Source: Actinidia chinensis (taxonomy: Eukaryota; Streptophyta; Magnoliopsida; Ericales; Actinidiaceae). Taken from it: a stretch of 15,000 nucleotides of DNA. The translations under genes and the position numbers were made by a program. Positions 1 through 7,586 of the stretch are shown here, piece by piece (positions within the stretch are counted from its first letter, which is position 1; each line of letters starts with the position of its first letter). The stretch is from contig VIGQ01001764.1 in assembly GCA_009663005.1 (NCBI GenBank), forward strand, positions 15,001 to 30,000, given 5' to 3'. Under the pieces are notes generated by a model. The model ran no database searches and was not told the origin of the DNA. It was given only the letters and a program-made list of their open reading frames with translations.

Positions 1-455
1 ACGACGAGGTGGCATGCCTTATTGCTTCTGAGTCCTGCCAGAGAAGTTTTGTGAAGACATGGTGTTTCTCTTAGGCAAATTCAGCGCCGAATGGGAAGTT
101 GACTACGAGTATGGTCATGGATGATGCCCTATTCAATGAATGAGGCCTCGGAGGAAAGAGATGGCCTCGCAGATCAGAGTGAGTCGCAGTCCCTAAGTCT
201 CAAGAGGGAAGCAGGGAAAGAGGCCGAGGTCAAGGAAGAGGTCATCATATGGGTACTGGAAAAGGAACTGTGGAGAATCAACAGGCGAGAGGTCGAACTA
301 TTAGGTGCTTTTATTGCGACTAGAGGGGCAATTCCAAGAGGGATTGTCCAAATAATAAAGCACAGGATCAGTCTTCAGATACAGTAGCGACTGCAGTGAT
401 GGGCGGATGAGGATAGTTTGATGTTCTCCTAGCAGCATCAGAATATGGAAAGTCA
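1..455 (+). pseudogene. Element A: decayed copia gag with CCHC zinc knuckle
   Basis: This is the 3' part of a Ty1/copia gag gene, whose product packages element RNA into virus-like particles. The clearest sign is a zinc knuckle at 306-347, read in the frame of codon 306: Cys (306), Cys (315), Asn in the His position (330) and Cys (345). The CX2CX4HX4C spacing is exact, but the His codon has become AAT and a TAG (321) sits inside the motif. Upstream, an Arg/Ser/Lys/Glu-rich stretch spread over more than one frame fits the basic linker before gag knuckles. From the knuckle the same frame runs into the protease region with two further stops near 400-420. The 88-residue open frame at 121-387 is in a different frame and is mostly a shadow. 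The 5' end of the gene lies outside the window. The gag assignment is firm from the order knuckle, protease, LTR. Confidence 0.8.
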
Positions 456-910
456 TATTGGGTATTTGATTCAGGCAGTGCTTACCACTTATGCAAGATA
501 GAGAGGTGTTCCTCTACATATGCACCAGCGATGGACATATATGGATGGCGAACACACGTCTAGGCAGAGTTGTTTGGCAAGAGGATCAGTCCCGGTTTCC
601 ACATGACAGATGGGAGGTCTGTGGACGTTGACTAATGTAAGGCATGTTCCTAATCTACGAAAAAATTTGATTTCTATTGGGATGCTAGATTCAAAGGGAT
701 GCAGTTTGAAGTAGGGAGGGGAACTCTCAGAATTTCCAAGGGAAATAAGGAGAGGCTGTGGGAGGGGGATAAGAAAAGACTGGAGGGCTATACCGATTTG
801 GAGGGGGAGTTGTCAAGACAAGGGGGAGGCTACTGTTCAACATGGGTCCAGTGGTATTAGCAAGGAGAATGGACAAGGGAAGCAAACCGTCTGCATTAGA
901 GGTATGCAAA
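456..910 (+). pseudogene. Element A: copia protease and pre-integrase relic
   Basis: An aspartic protease active-site motif WVFDSGS is read at 459-479 (Asp at 468-470), followed by AYHL, as expected for copia proteases, which cleave the Gag-Pol polyprotein. After a frameshift between about 605 and 630, frame 1 gives LTNVRHVPNLRKNLISIG and then MLDSKGC (631 to about 705). This is the conserved block between the protease and the GAG-pre-integrase domain. A further frame change near 715-720 gives GGTLRISKGNKERLW. Stops include one near 633 in the protease frame and TAG at about 712. The pre-integrase HHCC zinc-binding region and the integrase core are not found downstream. The protease and pre-integrase calls are motif-based and strong; the exact ends are not defined. 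Confidence 0.8.
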
Positions 911-1477
911 AGGCAAGCGCATGGGTACTAGGGGATCGTTAATGGTACCTGGAGGATCCAGAGTGGGTACAAGAGCGCAGGGAGATGCTTTGGGATATTA
1001 CGGAAGGTCGACAGAACACGAGGGGCTGTGCAACCAGATGCAGGATGTCCAATTAGAGAAAGTCAGAGGAAGGAGACCAAGTCAATTTTGAGGAAGCTGT
1101 ACAGCGAAGGGGGCGCGGTGACGCCGAAGCGAGTCTTTTTTTGTCTCGACTTTGATCAGTGGCGGTTTGTGGTGGTTTCTCTCAAGTTCGTGCGCACAAG
1201 GGAGGGAGGATGGAGCCACGACAACTCGCAAAGTGACGTACTTTGCGGGGCACCCCGGTGGGGGGCACCCAGTGGGGGGTTGCAGGACACCTCGGTGAGA
1301 AGGGGACAGGAAATAAGGTGTGATTGTGGAGGTGCATACACTTCGGTGGGAAGTGGAGAGTAGGCCCGTGATGAGGCTAAGGTATCTCGGATGCTGTCCT
1401 GTAGTCTTATTGGGGGAGCTGATCAGAAAGGCTGGTCAGGAAGGACAACTTGAAGACGTAGAATTACCTCCAGTGGG
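911..1477 (+). other. Element A: pol-less 3' internal region
   Basis: This segment links the pre-integrase relic to the polypurine tract of element A. In its place a complete copia element would carry about 3 kb of integrase, reverse transcriptase and RNase H. I see none of the hallmark motifs (integrase DDE core, YVDD, AEAEY) in any frame here. It has G-rich stretches, including two GTGGGGGGCACCC-like copies at about 1248-1275. An open frame of 111 codons (1028-1363) and a continuation to about 1480 do not resemble a known copia domain. Two explanations are open: a deletion, or a non-autonomous family that normally lacks pol. I cannot tell them apart from one copy. Confidence 0.55.
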
Positions 1478-1490
1478 CTGGAGGGGGAGT
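1478..1490 (+). promoter_or_regulatory. Element A polypurine tract
   Basis: A purine-rich run, CTGGAGGGGGAGT, lies directly before a TGTTGAG... LTR start. This is the position and composition of the plus-strand primer (PPT) of copia elements. It fixes the element's orientation as + and identifies the following LTR as the 3' copy. Confidence 0.75.
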
Positions 1491-1983
1491 TGTTGAGTCC
1501 AGCCCATCTGGATTGAGTCCAAGCCCACTTGGATGAGTCCAAGTCCAAGTAGCTAAAAGGCCAAGCCCGGTTGAGTTCGATGGAGTGTCCATATGCGGTG
1601 TGAAACTCTCGAGTTTGTAGAACTCTGGAGGAGTCTTTATCTTTTGTTTTCCTAGATAGATTAGGATAATGATTATGTATTCTGGTAGGAGTCCACCACC
1701 TCCTTCCCTTGTCTTTATAAAGGGTGGTATGGTGCTTAGATTTTCTTACGTGGCGTTGGTGTGGGCGCGAGCAGATTGCTATGCAGGGGAGATTGAGGAG
1801 GCAAGACAAAGAGAGATTGTGAGAGGGGTGTGAGTTGAGAGATCGAGTTCTCCTCAGTTGTAATCCATTACGTTGATAGTGGATTGATGATTTCTCTCCG
1901 TAGACGTAGGTATCGTTGGCCGAACCACGTAAACTTTATGTCCTTTTGTGTGTGTGTGATCCGTCTTAGTTTTTGAGCACACA
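1491..1983 (+). repeat. Element A 3' LTR
   Basis: The LTR starts at TGTTGAGTCC, immediately after the polypurine tract. It contains a TATA-like box (CTTTATAAAG, 1713-1722) at a suitable place for the U3/R boundary. A downstream R-U5 block has TTGTAATCC, a GATAGTGGATT-like stretch, TCTCCGTAGACGTAGG and CCGAACCACGTAAA, the arrangement seen near the 3' end of many plant copia LTRs. The 3' border should end in CA; candidates lie at 1979, 1981 and 1983, so the end given is approximate. No 5' LTR is in the window, so target-site duplication and age cannot be assessed. Length of about 490 bp is normal for copia LTRs. The 128- and 65-residue minus-strand open frames across it are shadows. Confidence 0.75.
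1713..1722 (+). promoter_or_regulatory. TATA-like box in element A LTR
   Basis: CTTTATAAAG lies about 220 bp into the LTR, followed by G-rich sequence, as expected for the U3 core promoter of a copia LTR. Transcription would start about 30 bp downstream. No test of activity is possible from sequence, and the element itself is dead. Confidence 0.5.
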
Positions 1984-1999
1984 TTTTTAAGGTAAAAAC

Positions 2000-3172
2000 A
2001 AAGAGTTTGGGGGAAGGAGAATCTGAGTTGGGGTTCCTTTAGTTTGTACAAATGAGGAGTGGCAGATTGTTTTTCGTGGAATGTCCCGTTTTTTTGGGTT
2101 TTTTTGGGTTGGGTATCTGCAATTTATACACTGCGTGCGTGTAGGGCTGTTTCCCGTTTTGTGAGCTTTGATGTAGGGAGCTTTGTTTTTCTTGATGAGT
2201 AGTAACATTCAGAGTGTTTATTGTGATTCTGAAGAGTGAAATAAAACAAAAGTGGGGAATGTATGCGAGGCTAAGGTGATGGAGTTTTGGTGGTCGTATA
2301 GAGGTACAAAGAGGGGGCCATTATGGTGAAGGTGTAGGTGTGGGCGTATGGGGTCCTTTTTCCGTGGGGTATTTCCTTTGGAATTTGTAATTTTTATTTT
2401 TTTTCTTTATCTCAGCTCTTGTATATTGGATTTCCCGCCCTTAGTTAGTCAATTGAGATCCCTTGTTTTAATGTTGCTTATATCTGGGGTTCATATGGGG
2501 TTGGTCTGCCCTTGATATATTGTTTCTGCCCTTGATGTTTCTGTTTTGAGATGCTTCGCCTCTTGTCTCGTTGTTTAGGCAAGTTGGTGTAGGTGGCTGT
2601 GTTTTAATTGGGGTTTGATCCATGTGAGGTTGTTCTGCCTCCTTTAGGTGTTTGGATCTGGCCTTGGTAATTTTCAGGTTTATGCTTCTATGTGTTAAGC
2701 TTGGTTAGTGTAACAGTTGTTGTTTTTAATTGTTTTAAGTTTGCACATGGTCATTCTTGGGCTTTGTTGCAGTGCTGATCAGGTCCAGAGTTGTTATTTA
2801 TTTAGTTGCCCGTTTAGGTCGCTGTTAATCTGTCGGTTAGTGTGGTTGGTTCAGTCATCTGACGTTTTGGTGTGCATGAGTTGTGATGGCTGTGATGACT
2901 TGGAAACAATGCTGCTCGGCTTCTGTCTCTTGCTATCTAGTTCTATTTGGTTTATTGCATTATTTGAGTTGTTTCTGTTTTCAGTTGTCTGCCCTAGAGT
3001 TGTATATTAGCTTTTACAGTTTGAATTTTTTCGGTGCTCAATTTGTATAGCTTTTGGATTCTTGGTTAGTTTGTATAGGTTTCTTTTTGTTTGTTTCTCC
3101 TAGGGCATACCCTTGTGCGGCCTTTTTTCTGTTCTTTATAAACCGCTTAGCTTACCCCCAAAAAAAGATGGC
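2000..3172 (+). other. T/G-rich non-coding stretch, possible LINE 3' tail
   Basis: The + strand here is rich in T and G with poor coding potential. The 97-codon open frame at 2717-3010 is low-complexity Leu/Phe/Cys/Ser and looks like a composition artefact. The segment ends in GGGCATACCCTTGTGCGG (about 3103-3120), a T-rich run, TTTATAAACC, CTTACCCCC and an A run (3160-3166). That arrangement resembles the 3' UTR and short poly(A) end of a plant LINE. I see no reverse transcriptase or endonuclease motif and no target-site duplication, so a 5'-truncated LINE is a suggestion only. Alternatives are old LTR sequence or plain intergenic DNA. Confidence 0.3.
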
Positions 3173-3770
3173 TTCAAAACAGCGATAGAATCGGGCTATG
3201 CATCTTTAGGATAATCATGATCAGTTAAAGCCGTTAAATGGTGGCCTTTTGTCACGTCCGCATGGTGTGGGTCACATGTGAGCATGACTATAGAGACAGA
3301 CACCAAAAATAAGCAATTACTACTCTTTAACTACCGACGCTAATACATAAAAGCATAAATAATTCTGGAACACAAATCCAAACATATGACTGGAAATACA
3401 CTAGTTTGGAAAAATAGGAATAAGATATGAAAGTAAAGCCGGAAAAAAAACATGAATGAAAAATATATGTACTTGCGTGATTGCAACCTTCAGCCAGCAA
3501 GAGTTAACCAACTAGTCCTTTATACAACAATATATGAAATACAAATCCTTTATAAAACAATATATGTCAAAATGTTTAAGGGCAATCAAGAGATCAAGAG
3601 GCAGACAATTTTAACAAGCTCGAGACATTAAAAATATACAAAACGTGTTATGACAAAACTTTTACAAGCTTCAACACTAAGCGCGTTTACTGGGAAGCTA
3701 TGGTAAGACTTCCACCTCCCAAAGAGGTGGTACTCCTTAATTTTCAAAAGAAGCAAGCAATTTACCCTAA
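3173..3770. other. Gene-free AT-rich DNA
   Basis: No supported gene. The only regular structure I see is an imperfect direct repeat: TCCTTTATACAACAATATAT at 3516 recurs at 3546 with one change, giving a 30-bp period (two units). A small inverted repeat, CCACCTC...GAGGTGG (about 3711-3730), is also present. Confidence 0.5.
3516..3566. repeat. Two-unit direct repeat, 30-bp period
   Basis: The 21-base block beginning TCCTTTATA at 3516 recurs at 3546 with a single C/A difference (TATACAAC versus TATAAAAC). The units are separated by an AAATACAAA-type spacer. This is a simple tandem duplication with no evident function. Confidence 0.7.
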
Positions 3771-4080
3771 GGGCTCGTTTGATAACAGATATAAATTTGG
3801 GGCATTGTTAATGAAGTGGTATTAGGATTGGGATTGTTAATAGTCCAACTCCTTGTTTGATTTGCATGAGATTAGACAATGGGATTATTAAATATCATGT
3901 TTGATTTACACAAGTGTGATAAGATTATAATATTGAATTTTCAAATTTACCCTTCAATTAGACCGCGTTGGCTCTCCAAATTTTCCCTAGTTTCTAGAAG
4001 GTATTGTCGTAATTACAATGCTTCTTTTATGGCATTTATAAGAAATACAATTCTTATATTTCCTTTCTATTCCGCCCTTA
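3771..4080. mobile_element. MITE-like segment (weak)
   Basis: The left boundary reads TAA then GGGCTCGTTTGATAAC, a type of end common on plant DNA-transposon derivatives. The GTTTGAT core recurs at about 3856 and 3904. A candidate right boundary, CCGCCC then TTA, lies at 4072-4080. Only the outermost GGGC/GCCC bases are inverted, and the flanking triplets are TAA and TTA rather than identical, so the boundaries are not proven. The interior also holds an ATAAGAA...TTCTTAT hairpin (about 4038-4058). The 100-codon open frame at 3879-4181 runs across this and the next repeat and looks accidental. Confidence 0.3.
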
Positions 4081-4184
4081 GTCACATAATTCGTCCACCG
4101 AGGGTCCCGCTCTCACTCTCAAATCGCGAATTAACGAATTTTGGTAAAAATTGTGTACAATTCGCGAATTTTAAATTTTGAGAG
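4081..4184 (+). repeat. Diverged 104-bp direct repeat, copy 1
   Basis: It begins GTCACATAATT and ends TTTTGAGAG. It aligns without gaps to 4397-4500 (offset 316). By hand I count about 22 mismatches in 104 positions. It contains AATTCGCGAATT (4159-4170), a perfect 12-bp palindrome, and an outer inverted pair, CTCTCAAA...TTTTGAGAG. The family is not recognised. Confidence 0.75.
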
Positions 4185-4396
4185 CGAGGATTTTATTTTT
4201 TTTAATTTTTTAAAATTATATTTATTTAAATATTTTAACTGTATAAAAAATATTTGAATAAATTTTGTATTTATGGGAGTTTTTGCAACCCGTTGCTTTT
4301 AAGTCTCATTTGTTATATGTATTTTTTTAGCTTAGTTTTAACTAAATTATTTATTAAAAGATTTGGTCGTTAATTATTTTGCTGGTTACAACCTAA

Positions 4397-4500
4397 GTCA
4401 CACAATTTGCCGGAAGAGGGTCTCGCTCCTGCTCCAAAATCGCGAATTTACGAATCTTGGTGAAAATCGTGTAAAATTTGCGAATTGTAGTTTTTGAGAG
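4397..4500 (+). repeat. Diverged 104-bp direct repeat, copy 2
   Basis: This is the second copy of the repeat at 4081-4184, beginning GTCACACAATT and ending TTTTTGAGAG. The shared core is AAATCGCGAATT followed by ACGAAT-TTGGT. The 12-bp palindrome of copy 1 is broken here (AATTTGCGAATT). The 212 bp between the copies is AT-rich with no visible feature. Another TTTTCGAGAG-like piece follows at about 4512. Confidence 0.75.
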
Positions 4501-4653
4501 TGTAAATTTTAGTTTTCGAGAGCACAAATATTAAATTTTGACAGCGTGACATTTAAAAGTTCTCCAAATCAACTTTTGATAGCACCACTATGTTCGTATA
4601 GACGATGCGAGTCCAAAGAATCAAAGTCAGACACCAATAAACTCATAATGCCC

Positions 4654-4686
4654 TCTCACGCGCCTCTTATTAGTCGGCGCGTGAGA
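4654..4686. promoter_or_regulatory. CGCG-box hairpin with nearby G-box
   Basis: An 11-bp perfect stem is formed by 4654-4664 (TCTCACGCGCC) and 4676-4686, with an 11-base loop. CACGCGCC recurs at about 4698-4705, and CCACGTGC, a G-box core, sits at about 4720-4727. ACGCGC matches the plant CGCG-box (VCGCGB, bound by CAMTA factors) and CACGTG the bZIP/bHLH G-box. Whether this is a promoter is inference. The nearest candidate gene is the minus-strand remnant at 5137-5550, whose 3' side faces this cluster, so it is not that gene's promoter. Confidence 0.35.
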
Positions 4687-4689
4687 TCT

Positions 4690-5136
4690 ACTCTCATCAC
4701 GCGCCGATAACCCACGGTCCACGTGCGACATCATCGCTTCTGTCAACGAATATTCCAGAAATTTCCGCCAATGTATTGTGTTTCTCTGACCATTCACGGT
4801 CATTCTTCTTCAGAGTACAACGACCACAATGTGATTATGAACGCCCACAACGAGAGAAAATCAAACTAGAGGAGCAAGCTTCCCAAGTGCCTAACAAGTT
4901 CAATTTTTATGTTTAGCAGTACCGATAGAACCACAGAAAACAAAAACAAAAAAAACCATCCACTTAAGAATTCTGGACAAGAACTCTACCTTACCAACAC
5001 CACCAGGAACATCTAACCCCAAAATCCCCATGTACAACAACATGCCCAATATATACAACAAGGCCTTGAATTTGTCATCATTCCACAAGTATGAAAAACA
5101 AAAAAAGAGTCCACAATTGTACTTAACAAAAACAAA
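4690..5136. other. Non-coding, 3' flank of the viroplasmin-domain remnant
   Basis: This A/C-rich + strand gives a T/G-rich minus strand. A minus-strand frame (4900-5088, hydrophobic, 62 codons) is in the same frame as the remnant at 5137-5409, separated from it by one TAG. It may be chance, since T-rich strands lack stops, or it may be read-through 3' flank. No other feature is supported. Confidence 0.4.
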
Positions 5137-5550
5137 CTAAAAAATAGTTGGCCCACCCAATTCACTCATAAGATTGCATAACATATCCATCATATACAAC
5201 ATCATTAACCTAAAAGTAAATCCCAATGAAAGCAATAAGAAGTACAATAGTAGCACTAGAAGAAACACAAACAGGTTAAGTGCACCATGTGAGAGTCCAC
5301 TGCTCGTGGAATTTTCTTGCTCGTTCTGACTTTGTTTGATAATTTGCAACAATGGGATTGACTCTTCATTCCCTATAATTGGCGTTGCCGAAGCCAAGTC
5401 ATTAACCAAGCATTGTTTGCTTCATCCCATGAGGTATATTTCTTATACCAGCCACGTTGACAGCCATAAACTTATTGAGAACATGCTGCCCATGTATTTA
5501 GGGTGTCAAATTGCGTAATATCAAGTTTGCCGAATGAACAATCTGGTTTC
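5137..5550 (-). pseudogene. Broken gene remnant: viroplasmin / RNase H1 N-terminal-type domain plus hydrophobic tail
   Basis: On the minus strand, codons from 5513 down to 5376 read NTWAACSQ, a stop (5472-5474), then VYGCQRGWYKKYTSWDEANN and AWL. The residues TW, C, (Q)V, G, YKK(Y), S..EA and AW fall at the spacing of the Caulimovirus viroplasmin-like domain, also found at the N terminus of eukaryotic RNase H1, where it binds RNA/DNA hybrids. The frame closes at TAG (5373-5375). A one-base shift, open from about 5409 to a stop at 5137-5139, continues as an Asn/Glu/Ser-rich linker (ATPIIGNEES...) and a strongly hydrophobic 24-residue segment (about 5212-5283) that could span a membrane. No RNase H catalytic domain follows. 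The N-terminal Gly/Tyr part of the domain is degraded or in a missing exon. It has one in-frame stop and one frameshift, so it is a pseudogene. The domain call is fairly strong; cellular function is unknown. A host-type gene or a transposon-captured fragment are both possible. Confidence 0.6.
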
Positions 5551-5660
5551 TAGTTTAAAGCTAACATTAAGCATTGACAACATAAAGCATTTTATCATCT
5601 CGAATTAACTGTAAGTCCAAGCTAGGTCTCCAAGAATAAAATGCGCGCTTGACTTTAAGA
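5551..5660. other. Short non-coding gap
   Basis: AT-rich spacer between the 5' side of the minus-strand remnant and the inverted-repeat element at 5661. Any first exon or promoter of the remnant has been displaced or lost here. No motif is recognised. Confidence 0.4.
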
Positions 5661-6625
5661 GGCTGTTTGGTTGGAGGATAGCCATACGGATAAAACTTTC
5701 CCCTTTCTTTCTCCCTCTATCCGGCGTTTGGATGGAGAAATACCTCCCAGATAACTTTTTGTTTTCTCCCAGCAGGAAGATAGAGGCGTAGAATTTTTGG
5801 GAGCCTCAACCTCCCCAAAAATTATCCGGCATTATCAGAGAGGGTTTAGACCAAAACGCCCCTCCTTATCCCTTTCCCCAGTTTGATTTGTTGCTATGAT
5901 GGGGAGTTTTTCAGCCATAGATCTTGGATGAGGAGTTTTTTTGTGGCAGCTATGGGGGATGACTGAAAGAGGGACACACAGAGCGAGGGAGGGGTGAAAT
6001 CACGTGCATCGATAAAAGAAAGATGGGAAGTTTCAAACTTTCACTTTTGGAAAGTTTTCCTGGAAGTTTCCTCTTTAATGGAAAATTTCACTATTGGTCC
6101 CTATAGTTTGAATCCAAATGAGGATTAGCACAAAAATTCAAAGAAGCTTTTAGAGTTAAATTACAACAATTTTCCTTGAGGTTTTTTATAATATCAGTAA
6201 TCTTCCCTAAAGTTTATAAAATAATATTAGCAACGCGGATGTGACCCTATTCCTTTTTTTTTTTGAAAATGCCATATTCTCTCTTATTTAAATGGAAAAA
6301 GTGAATCTTATTTAGCATATGTCCACCATTGTAACATATTATCTAAGTTGTACCATCCTAAAAATTCTTACATCTTGCATATGTTTTTGGCATTGTGCAT
6401 CTTTTGTGCATCTTATAAGCATCAACTTAAGTAAGAGGGGTTATTTAATAGATAATCAAATATAAAACTGGATAAGGGCAAAATATCATTGACAATTTGG
6501 CTCCTTATCCTCCACCATTATCCACCCATTCTAAAAATTATTCAATAAAGTTAAAAGTTATCTCCCTCCAAAAATTATCCCCCTCTAAATGTGTTCCTTG
6601 ATGCTATCCGCAACCAAACATATTC
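5661..6625. mobile_element. About 0.96-kb MITE-like element with terminal inverted repeats
   Basis: The left end GGCTGTTTGGTTGGAGGATA (5661-5680) is matched in inverted orientation by the right end CTATCCGCAACCAAACA (6604-6620). The shared core is TGTTTGGTTG, one or two changed bases, then GGATAGC. Sub-terminal TATCC/GGATA motifs recur many times near both ends (for example about 5718, 5825, 5868, 6505, 6520, 6576). That is typical of non-autonomous DNA transposons such as hAT-like ones. The inside has an ATTTTTGGGAG...CTCCCCAAAAAT hairpin (about 5790-5823) and no coding frame. A TTTTCCTTGAGG / ATCTTCCCTAAAG pair at about 6170-6215 may be a nested remnant. I could not identify a convincing target-site duplication, so the superfamily is unassigned. 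Confidence 0.6.
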
Positions 6626-7130
6626 AACCTTGGGGCTAGGCTGGCTGAATGTTGGCTCGGTGAACTTAGCTCGGTATCGGCCCAATAGGGATTGGGCAAA
6701 GGCTTATATTCTATGCCCTTACAAGAATAACTAAAAGAAAAAACATGATACTTAATTATGTTAGAAGTTAATTATTAAAAAGTAAAAAATAAAAAAAAAA
6801 TCATCTTGAGCGTCTAAATATCAACTTTTAAGGTAGTTTAATCTAGTAAAAATCAGTTGATGTGACAAAATTCCAGTATACCTTCCAAGACTAAATAATA
6901 GAAATTGTAGCGAAAAAACATCCTAATTAGAACATGAAATCTAAGCGTGTACACCCTTGACCAAAAATAATAAGATGGCATCACAAAAAATGCTGAGTTT
7001 ACACCACCTGATTTTGGACGCCTCAAATATCATCAGCTTAACCAAAAATCATTAGGCTTAACCAAATATTTTGGCATAGCTTCTCACCACCTGATTTCAT
7101 GATAAAGTAATGAAAAAAATGATGGGATTA
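6626..7130. other. Gene-free AT-rich DNA
   Basis: Nothing coding. Two copies of CACCACCTGATTT (7002 and 7085) and two of GCTTAACCAAA (about 7037 and 7053) are the only repeats seen. The left border of the next LTR may lie at the end of this segment or further right. Confidence 0.5.
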
Positions 7131-7586
7131 AATTGAGCACAGAGAGAAGAACCATAAAAAACACCACAAAGAATTAGAGAGGTAGAGAGTATGGCACAAA
7201 TATTAGTAGCACAGCCTGCTCTTGCTACCGGCAAAGACGAATGTTTTTTGAAGAGGGACAGCGTTTATTGTGAAGTGTACAAGGGTTGAAGAACAATCTG
7301 GTTGAGCTGATGTGAAAGGTTATGTAATTGGCATAATTTCGTGACGTGCCAATTTAAAGTATTCGGGGCTTGGTTTAATCAATCACAAGCATTTGAGAGA
7401 ATGTCAATCATAGTCGTACAATTAGCCAGGGAGGTCTGTTGTAGTTCGAAGGGGGTCGTCAGGCAAACGAAAAAGTGTGCTGGAAGATATGTGAGATTAT
7501 GCTTCACTGGAAGAAAAAATGGACTCTGAAGGTACCAAGCTCGCCTAGATTGTCGCTGGACTCTCGAAGAGCGACCAAAGCGCGAG

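Noticed and set aside
1028..1363. 111-codon + frame and overlapping 61-codon - frame
   Set aside because: They lie inside element A between protease relic and LTR, show no domain, and have skewed G-rich composition. Kept only as part of the pol-less internal region.
1423..2208. Three minus-strand open frames across the LTR and its flank
   Set aside because: They run antisense through a well-defined LTR with TATA box and R-U5 motifs; no protein family is recognisable.
2717..3010. 97-codon hydrophobic Cys/Leu/Phe frame
   Set aside because: It is rich in T-derived residues as expected by chance on a T-rich strand; no motif or gene context.
3771..4080. A bona fide PIF/Harbinger MITE with TWA target duplication
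   Set aside because: Flanking triplets are TAA and TTA, not identical, and the inverted match is only about four bases; reported only as weak MITE-like.
3879..4181. 100-codon + frame
   Set aside because: It spans the end of a MITE-like segment and copy 1 of the direct repeat, so it crosses unrelated repeats.
5376..5513. An integrated plant pararetrovirus
   Set aside because: Only the viroplasmin-type domain is seen. There is no movement protein, coat zinc finger, protease or reverse transcriptase of caulimovirid type nearby, and this domain also occurs in host RNase H1-related proteins.
5640..6640. Target-site duplication around the inverted-repeat element
   Set aside because: I compared the flanks for 2-9 bp direct matches and found none that was convincing.
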